8,380 nucleotides of DNA from Methanobacteriaceae archaeon (GTDB taxonomy: Archaea > Methanobacteriota > Methanobacteria > Methanobacteriales > Methanobacteriaceae), in assembly GCA_900766745.1 (NCBI GenBank), contig CAAFWR010000100.1, forward strand, positions 1-8,380, given 5' to 3'. A model generated the notes under the pieces. That model was given only the letters and a program-made list of their open reading frames with translations. It did no database searches and was not told the origin of the DNA. Positions 4,548-8,380 of the stretch are shown here, piece by piece. The translations under genes and the position numbers were made by a program. How positions within the stretch are numbered: position 1 is the first letter of the stretch; each line of letters opens with the position of its first letter.

Positions 4548-4563
4548 ATCCCGAAAATGGGAT
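4548..4563. promoter_or_regulatory. Operator 3, downstream of the Cro-like gene
   Basis: A 16-bp palindrome ATCCC-N6-GGGAT with perfect arms, the best copy of the operator motif in the window. It lies in the 40-base gap between the Cro-like gene and the next gene, about 239 bases centre to centre from operator 2, and inside the transcribed region. Confidence 0.65.
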
Positions 4564-4585
4564 ATAAACAGAAAGGATGAATAAA

Positions 4586-4789
4586 ATGCCAGAACCAAGT
4601 GGAAGAATGGATTGTGGAAGTACGGATTCAATTAGATTAATCCATGAATCAGTACAAGCGGAAGGAAGAGTTCTTGATGTACTAATCAGAAACGGATGCA
4701 AGCGTGAAGATATAAAAGAAGTATCAAACTTGCTTTCCATAATTTACGGATATGGATTTGAAGTAGGGAAAAGATGTGTAAAAGAATGA
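4586..4789 (+). CDS. Small conserved-looking phage early protein, unknown function
   Basis: A 67-residue soluble protein I do not recognise. The ATG at 4586 is chosen because AAAGGA lies eight bases ahead of it; the in-frame ATG at 4577 overlaps that ribosome binding site. The N-terminus (MPEPSGRMDCGSTDS) looks flexible. The rest (about 15-67) appears helical, with SIRLIHESVQAEGRVLDVLI and a more hydrophobic stretch NLLSIIYGYGF that is too short and polar to be a clear membrane span. Two cysteines (C10, C38) plus one near the end do not form an obvious metal site. It follows the Cro-like gene and operator 3, and its 3' end overlaps the next start by 16 bases, implying translational coupling in the early operon. 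Confidence 0.7.
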   Translation: MPEPSGRMDCGSTDSIRLIHESVQAEGRVLDVLIRNGCKREDIKEVSNLLSIIYGYGFEVGKRCVKE

Positions 4790-4998
4790 AAGTTCTCTTA
4801 GGTTATAGAGACATCATGGAACTAGGTGTTTCTAAGAAAACCGCATACAAGATGTTGAATCTTATTTGCGAAACGGATGCCTACAAAAAATCAAATCTAT
4901 CCAAAGTGATAGATACAAAGAAAGTTCCGACAAAGTTATTTATCAGGATGTTTCCTGAGTTCAAAGAAAGGTGTGAACAACATGATGGATGTAGATGA
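4774..4998 (+). CDS. Excisionase-like / winged-HTH small DNA-binding protein
   Basis: A 74-residue protein whose segment LGYRDIMELGVSKKTAYKML (residues about 9-28) fits a MerR/excisionase-type helix-turn-helix, followed by a region with VIDTKKVPTKLFIRMFPEF that resembles the wing and tail of small phage wHTH proteins (compare GKVPKKYFLERF-type endings). The ATG at 4774 has AGGG six bases ahead; an alternative ATG at 4786 lacks a ribosome binding site. It overlaps the preceding gene by 16 bases and the next ORF by 17. It might be the excisionase partner of the integrase, but the gene is far from int and in the early operon, so a role as a transcription or replication accessory is as likely. 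The fold call is by pattern, not by search. Confidence 0.65.
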   Translation: MCKRMKVLLGYRDIMELGVSKKTAYKMLNLICETDAYKKSNLSKVIDTKKVPTKLFIRMFPEFKERCEQHDGCR

Positions 4999-5125
4999 TT
5001 TAAGAGAGTTGGATGACAACCGTTTTATTGATGAAGATGAGGAGGAAGAACAAGATGAGTACAGTTACGAAGATTACTGCTACGACTTCTGCAAAGCAGA
5101 AAGAGACGAAGAAGCTTGGTTCTAA
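4982..5125 (+). CDS. Very acidic 47-residue ORF overlapping the next gene
   Basis: A short ORF of 47 residues, 22 of them Asp or Glu and only four Lys or Arg, with an unbroken acidic run around residues 17-23 (DEDEEEE) and an aromatic/Cys stretch (YSYEDYCYDFC) after it. The ATG at 4982 has AAAGGTG about seven bases ahead and overlaps the end of the preceding gene by 17 bases, the same spacing style as the other early genes. Its 3' half (5055-5125) is shared in another frame with the next gene, whose product there is Lys-rich. Protein-level existence is inferred from the start site and overlap. Small acidic phage proteins can act as DNA mimics, but nothing here proves that. Confidence 0.5.
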   Translation: MMDVDDLRELDDNRFIDEDEEEEQDEYSYEDYCYDFCKAERDEEAWF

Positions 5126-5348
5126 ATCAACCGCAAAGAAGAAAGCAGTTGAATTAGGTGATTGTATCACGCTTCCTTCTTTTGCTAATAACGAGTATGA
5201 AACTCAGTATTCAATGCTAGTTAGAAGTCAAAAACAAACGCACATGGTTAATCGTGCTACTAAGTTTAATTACATTTGCTCGTTAATCTGTTTCTTAGTT
5301 TCTCTAGCTTTCATTGTGATAGCTAATTGGTACATAAGATGCTTGTAA
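5055..5348 (+). CDS. Small C-terminally anchored membrane protein, unknown function
   Basis: A 97-residue protein. The ATG at 5055 is chosen because AGGAGG lies nine bases ahead; an in-frame ATG at 5013 has no such site. Residues 1-30 are Thr-, Ser- and Lys-rich and basic (nine Lys, one Glu). The middle (about 31-65) is soluble-looking. Residues 71-92 (NYICSLICFLVSLAFIVIAN) form one clear membrane-spanning helix, ending in a short WYIRCL tail. This suggests a tail-anchored protein with its basic N-terminus in the cytoplasm. Its first 71 bases overlap the acidic ORF. It sits between the regulatory genes and the recombination genes. I do not recognise the family; superinfection exclusion or membrane attachment of a phage complex would be guesses. 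Confidence 0.7.
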   Translation: MSTVTKITATTSAKQKETKKLGSKSTAKKKAVELGDCITLPSFANNEYETQYSMLVRSQKQTHMVNRATKFNYICSLICFLVSLAFIVIANWYIRCL

Positions 5349-5368
5349 ATTGAGGGGAGGAAGTAAAG

Positions 5369-6040
5369 ATGAATCTTTACCAAGACACTGATAAATACAG
5401 TGTTGAAAAGTATGGAAGCCATGAAGAATGGCTAAAGAAACGTGGACGTGGAATCGGCGGTTCGGATGCAGCTTGTTTCATGGATTTGAATCCATGGAAA
5501 ACATTAAATCAGTTGTGGCACGATAAAAAATTTGGCTCACAACAAATCACAAATGATGCTATCGAGTACGGGAATACCGCAGAACCATGTTTAAGAACGT
5601 TATTTCAGGCTAAGCATCCTGAATTGGATGTGCAATACGTGGACAACGTTACATTGGTTTCTAAAGAACATGAGTTTCTAAGATACAGTCCTGATGGACT
5701 TATCTACAACAAAGAAACAGGCGAAAGAGGAATCTTGGAAATCAAAACATCCAAGATAATGAATCAACAGAGTTTAGATAAGTGGGGAACAAATGGGGAG
5801 AAAGCAGTCCCTAATAACTACTATTGCCAAACTTTAGAAGGATTGATCGTTACGGATTTCGACTTTGTTATCTATTGTGCAGAACTAAGATTTTTAAATG
5901 GTAAAGCGTGGATAATAGAGCGTTCATATCGTAAGGAAGAAGCTTTAGACAGTATGAATGAGCTAAAAGAAAACATGATAGAAAAATGGGATATGTACTT
6001 TGTTAATGATGTAGAACCGCCTATCCCATTGTCTATATAA
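5369..6040 (+). CDS. YqaJ/lambda-exonuclease-family viral recombinase nuclease
   Basis: A 223-residue PD-(D/E)xK nuclease of the YqaJ family, the counterpart of lambda Red alpha. It degrades one strand of linear duplex DNA from the 5' end, leaving 3' single strands for the annealase encoded downstream. Visible motifs: IGGSDAA at 29-35, E72 in EYGNTAEP, D109 in SPDG, E124 and K126 in LEIKTS (the E-x-K catalytic pair) and Q154 in YYCQTLEG. Length is typical. The ATG at 5369 has GGGGAGGAAG about six bases ahead. It lies 20 bases after the membrane-protein gene and ahead of the DUF1351 and bet genes, the usual Red-type module, so the products should act together in phage recombination and replication. 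All catalytic residues appear present. Confidence 0.93.
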   Translation: MNLYQDTDKYSVEKYGSHEEWLKKRGRGIGGSDAACFMDLNPWKTLNQLWHDKKFGSQQITNDAIEYGNTAEPCLRTLFQAKHPELDVQYVDNVTLVSKEHEFLRYSPDGLIYNKETGERGILEIKTSKIMNQQSLDKWGTNGEKAVPNNYYCQTLEGLIVTDFDFVIYCAELRFLNGKAWIIERSYRKEEALDSMNELKENMIEKWDMYFVNDVEPPIPLSI

Positions 6041-6059
6041 GTAAATGGAGGATGAAAAT

Positions 6060-6911
6060 ATGGAATTTAATTTAGAGGTACGTGCACAAAATGGAAAAGT
6101 GTACACAAATGCTAGTGATTTATTACCCGCAATCCAAGAAGGATTGAAAGCTTACGATTACGTTGTTGATGAGAACAACTACAAGCAAGCCAAAACAGAT
6201 AGAGCTTCACTTAACAATTTAGTGAAAGTTGTATCTGATAAACGTAAGCAAGTTGAAAATGATGTCTTTGCTCAGTGGTTGCAAGATAAAAAAGACATTA
6301 TGCAAGTCGAAAAGACTATCAAAGCAGCATCCGATAAATTGGGTGCTGGAATCAATGATATTGACAATGCAGAAAAAGAATTGAAGAAAAATCAGATTAA
6401 AGAGTTGTGGTTAAACATGACGAACAACAAATATCCTTTTGAACTAGTGTTTGAAGAAAGATATTTGAACAAGTCTGTTAAGCCTAAAGAAATTGAAGAA
6501 TCGTTGAATAACAAGTTCTTGAAAGCCGAAGAACAATTATTGTTTATCGAAGCTTCTTTACCTGATGATGAATTGCAAGCGGAACAAGTAATCCAATTGT
6601 TCTGTAAGACATTGGATTTATCTAAAGCAACAGAACGTATCAACGAAATCAAGGCAGCTAAAGCAAAACTTCAAGAAAAAGTAAATGCTCAGATTGAACA
6701 ATCTAAACAAGCTCAAGCTATGAATCAAACAACGATTCCTCAAAGCCGATTAGAAGCTCATGAAAGCCAAAGTCAAACTCAAGTAAGAAGATACTGTGTA
6801 TTCCGTTTTGAAGGCTCTATGGAAGAGCTACAAGCGTTTAATCCAATTTTGAATCAATTTATTAAAGAACATGATGTGAAAGTATCAATTTTAGAAAAAG
6901 GAGAGTGCTAA
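6060..6911 (+). CDS. DUF1351 family phage recombination-module protein
   Basis: A 283-residue protein that looks like DUF1351, a family found beside phage annealase genes; its function is not established. The N-terminus (MEFNLEVRAQNGKVYTNASDL) and the segment WLNMTNNKYPFELVFEERYLNKSVKP are typical. Charged heptad-rich stretches at about 55-115 and 185-215 predict coiled coils. A Gln-rich linker (about 205-240) leads to a small C-terminal alpha/beta unit (YCVFRFEGSMEELQAF to VKVSILEKGE). The ATG at 6060 is chosen since GGAGG lies eight bases ahead; the ATG at 6045 would place the site inside the gene. It follows the exonuclease by 19 bases and ends one base before the bet start, so it is almost certainly co-translated. 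A scaffold between nuclease and annealase is a plausible but unproven role. Confidence 0.85.
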   Translation: MEFNLEVRAQNGKVYTNASDLLPAIQEGLKAYDYVVDENNYKQAKTDRASLNNLVKVVSDKRKQVENDVFAQWLQDKKDIMQVEKTIKAASDKLGAGINDIDNAEKELKKNQIKELWLNMTNNKYPFELVFEERYLNKSVKPKEIEESLNNKFLKAEEQLLFIEASLPDDELQAEQVIQLFCKTLDLSKATERINEIKAAKAKLQEKVNAQIEQSKQAQAMNQTTIPQSRLEAHESQSQTQVRRYCVFRFEGSMEELQAFNPILNQFIKEHDVKVSILEKGEC

Positions 6912-6912
6912 T

Positions 6913-7638
6913 ATGCTACAAAACAATATTGCAAAGAAAAACGACAATCAATTGGTAGAATTTTCTGCCAACGGAGAAAAAGTTAAATTAAGTCCAGGTA
7001 TCGTAAAAAAATACTTAGTAAATGGAAACGGTGATGTTTCAGATGATGAAATCGTTTATTTCATCAACCTATGTAAATCACAAGGATTGAACCCATTCAT
7101 TAAGGATTGCTACTTAATCAAGTACGGAATATCACCAGCACAAATGGTTGTTTCAAAAGATGTTTTCTTGAAACGTGCCGAAAGAAATTCGGAATTTGAT
7201 GGATTAGATGCAGGAATCATCGTAATTAATAACGAAAGTGGTGAGTTAACTTACCGAAAAGGCGCTTTCTACTTAAAAGATCGTGAAGAAGTTGTAGGTG
7301 GATGGGCAGACGTATTTAGAAAGAACATTTCTCATCCTACACACATTGAAGTTTCGGTTGAAGAATACGTAGGAAAAACTAAGGATGGAAAACTTAACTC
7401 ACAATGGAGTACGAAAATGGCAACTATGATTCGTAAAGTTGCAATCACTCAAGCGTTAAGAGAAACATTCCCTAATGACTTCCAAAAAATGTACGCAGCC
7501 GAGGAAATGAATGTTGATGTTAAATTGGATGAAGCTCCAATCCAACAACCTACAAACATTGTTGAGCAAGCACCTGTACAACCACAAACATATTCGCAAC
7601 CCGAAGAACCACAACCCGAAGGTGTAAGTCTTGTATAA
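6913..7638 (+). CDS. bet: Bet/RecT-superfamily single-strand annealing recombinase
   Basis: A 241-residue Red beta-type annealase that binds the single-stranded DNA left by the exonuclease and anneals it to complementary strands. Residues about 25-200 match the Bet family: NLCKSQGLNPFIKDCYLIKY, VVSKDVFLKRAERN, FDGLDAGIIV, GGWADVFRK and MATMIRKVAITQALRETFP. After about residue 205 comes a low-complexity Gln/Pro/Glu-rich tail (IQQPTNIVEQAPVQPQ and on) ending EGVSLV, replacing the folded C-terminal domain of lambda Bet. Such tails may contact SSB or the exonuclease, which is inference. ATG at 6913, with AAAGGAGAG about eight bases ahead, one base after the upstream stop. The downstream HNH gene overlaps its last codons. 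Confidence 0.93.
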   Translation: MLQNNIAKKNDNQLVEFSANGEKVKLSPGIVKKYLVNGNGDVSDDEIVYFINLCKSQGLNPFIKDCYLIKYGISPAQMVVSKDVFLKRAERNSEFDGLDAGIIVINNESGELTYRKGAFYLKDREEVVGGWADVFRKNISHPTHIEVSVEEYVGKTKDGKLNSQWSTKMATMIRKVAITQALRETFPNDFQKMYAAEEMNVDVKLDEAPIQQPTNIVEQAPVQPQTYSQPEEPQPEGVSLV

Positions 7639-7942
7639 AAGCAAACGTAGCCAAGCTACAGATATTCCTAAATCAGTTAAAGATACTGTATGGGAAAGAG
7701 ATGGGAGAATGTGTATCTTTTGCGGTTCTCCCTTCGCATTTCCCGAAGGACACGTTTTATCGAGAGCACAAGGCGGACTTGGGGTAGAAAAAAACATTAT
7801 TACAGTGTGTAGAAGGTGTCATAACCTACTAGACCAGAGTTCAAAGAGAGAGAAAATGCTAGAAATTGCCAAAAGATATTTAGAACGTATCTACGGACAC
7901 ATTGATGAATCAGAGGTGAAATATAATGCTAAGTCAAAATGA
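7631..7942 (+). CDS. HNH endonuclease domain protein
   Basis: A 103-residue HNH-type protein. The metal-binding pairs are C28-x2-C31 (CIFCGS) and C60-x2-C63 (CRRC). The HNH triad is likely H41 (EGHVLSRAQGG), N55 (EKNIITVC) and H64 (CRRCHNLLDQ). The start is a TTG at 7631 with AAGGTG six bases ahead, overlapping the end of bet by eight bases; the ATGs further in would delete the zinc motif, so the rare start is preferred. The N-terminal TDIPKSVKDTVWERDG is common in small phage HNH proteins. Within a recombination module it may resolve or nick intermediates, though it could be a homing-type passenger. Its own stop lies inside the next gene. The domain call is firm; the substrate is unknown. 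Confidence 0.85.
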   Translation: MYKSKRSQATDIPKSVKDTVWERDGRMCIFCGSPFAFPEGHVLSRAQGGLGVEKNIITVCRRCHNLLDQSSKREKMLEIAKRYLERIYGHIDESEVKYNAKSK

Positions 7943-8380
7943 ATTGTTGTTTAAATATAATCCATTCAAAGTTAAATATTGGAAAGATGAAGAAATCCGA
8001 GAGCAACTTTCAATCTTAGTTGATGCATATATTCCTGATGAAAACGCAGTTATGGAAATGGCATTAAATGTCGAAAACCTTGCAAATCAAATGTTCTTAA
8101 TTGGTGAAATGATGGCTAGATTACAGGAACAATCGAACATTCTTAAAGCAGATATTGAAAATAAAATGACAAATGCAATTTATGTTGAGCGAAGCACTTG
8201 GGAACGTGACCATGACGGAAAAGCACCAAGTATTAAATTCTTTGAAGCATTAGCTTGTCAAAAAGTAGCTGATGAAAGAACTAAGCTTGCAAAAGTTGAT
8301 AGTGATTTAAAGCGTTTCAAAACTGCTTATGAAAGTATCGAAGCCAAGATGAATGCGACCAAGAAAAAAATCGAGGTCAC
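7926..8380 (+). CDS. Coiled-coil phage early protein, unknown (partial, runs off window)
   Basis: An open frame from the ATG at 7926 to the window end, 151 codons without a stop. AGAGGTGA lies six bases ahead of the start, and it overlaps the HNH gene by 17 bases, so it belongs to the same transcript. The N-terminus (MLSQNELLFKYNPFKVKYW) is followed by an acidic, Met-rich helical region (about 35-75, with NAVMEMALNVENLANQMFLIGEMMA) and charged heptad repeats from about 108 onward (KVADERTKLAKVDSDLKRF, KMNATKKK), predicting coiled coil. No catalytic motif is visible. It resembles uncharacterised proteins I associate with Gram-positive phage recombination modules, but I cannot name a family. 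Confidence 0.75.
   Translation, partial: MLSQNELLFKYNPFKVKYWKDEEIREQLSILVDAYIPDENAVMEMALNVENLANQMFLIGEMMARLQEQSNILKADIENKMTNAIYVERSTWERDHDGKAPSIKFFEALACQKVADERTKLAKVDSDLKRFKTAYESIEAKMNATKKKIEV

Noticed and set aside
6392..6652. 86-codon leftward ORF opposite the DUF1351 gene
   Set aside because: Antisense shadow of a strong coding frame, with no start signal or recognisable motif.
7456..7797. 113-codon leftward ORF opposite bet and the HNH gene
   Set aside because: It is antisense to two confidently identified genes and has a Cys/Leu-rich composition typical of a shadow frame.

Overview
The window is low-GC Bacillota DNA that uses TGA as a stop codon and has strong AGGAGG-type ribosome binding sites. 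It crosses the left end of an integrated temperate phage. The first 1.2 kb is the host competence-pilus operon: the tail of comGA, an intact comGB, and a comGC cut off after its N-terminal pilin helix. The ComG sequences are diverged from Bacillus and Streptococcus. An Erysipelotrichia-like host is my guess, and I cannot settle it from this sequence.

Lysogeny module (about 1.2-4.2 kb). Next to the attachment junction are two helically phased TATTGGCAT repeats and a tyrosine integrase closed by a strong terminator. Then come, all leftward, a 170-base gene-poor stretch, two genes carrying three related XRE helix-turn-helix domains, and a CI/LexA-like repressor with an S24 peptidase domain. The gene-poor stretch is the most unusual part. 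It holds a 32-base element with the block pattern of a type II-A CRISPR repeat (GTTTTA-N8-GTTTTG-N6-CAAAAC). On the minus strand this element begins a putative RNA of about 130 bases, with an extended -10 just upstream, a hairpin, and an intrinsic terminator at its end. It looks like a solitary CRISPR repeat or a tracrRNA-like antirepeat carried by the phage, and so is a candidate RNA-based anti-CRISPR.

Switch and early operon (about 4.2 kb to the end). A divergent promoter region with 16-bp operators (ATCCC-N6-GGGAT type) separates cI from a rightward early operon. That operon runs: Cro-like protein, a small unknown protein, a winged-HTH-like protein, a very acidic 47-residue ORF overlapping the start of a single-TM protein, a YqaJ/lambda-exo nuclease, a DUF1351 protein, a Bet/RecT annealase, an HNH nuclease, and an unknown coiled-coil protein that runs off the window. 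The genes abut or overlap, which points to one co-translated transcript for a Red-type recombination module.

How the parts work together: the integrase inserts the phage into comGC and so disables the competence pilus in the lysogen. CI and Cro choose between lysogeny and early transcription. The exonuclease-annealase pair serves recombination in replication. The HTH/RNA locus beside the integrase is likely expressed from the prophage and may deal with host immunity or competing phages (inference).
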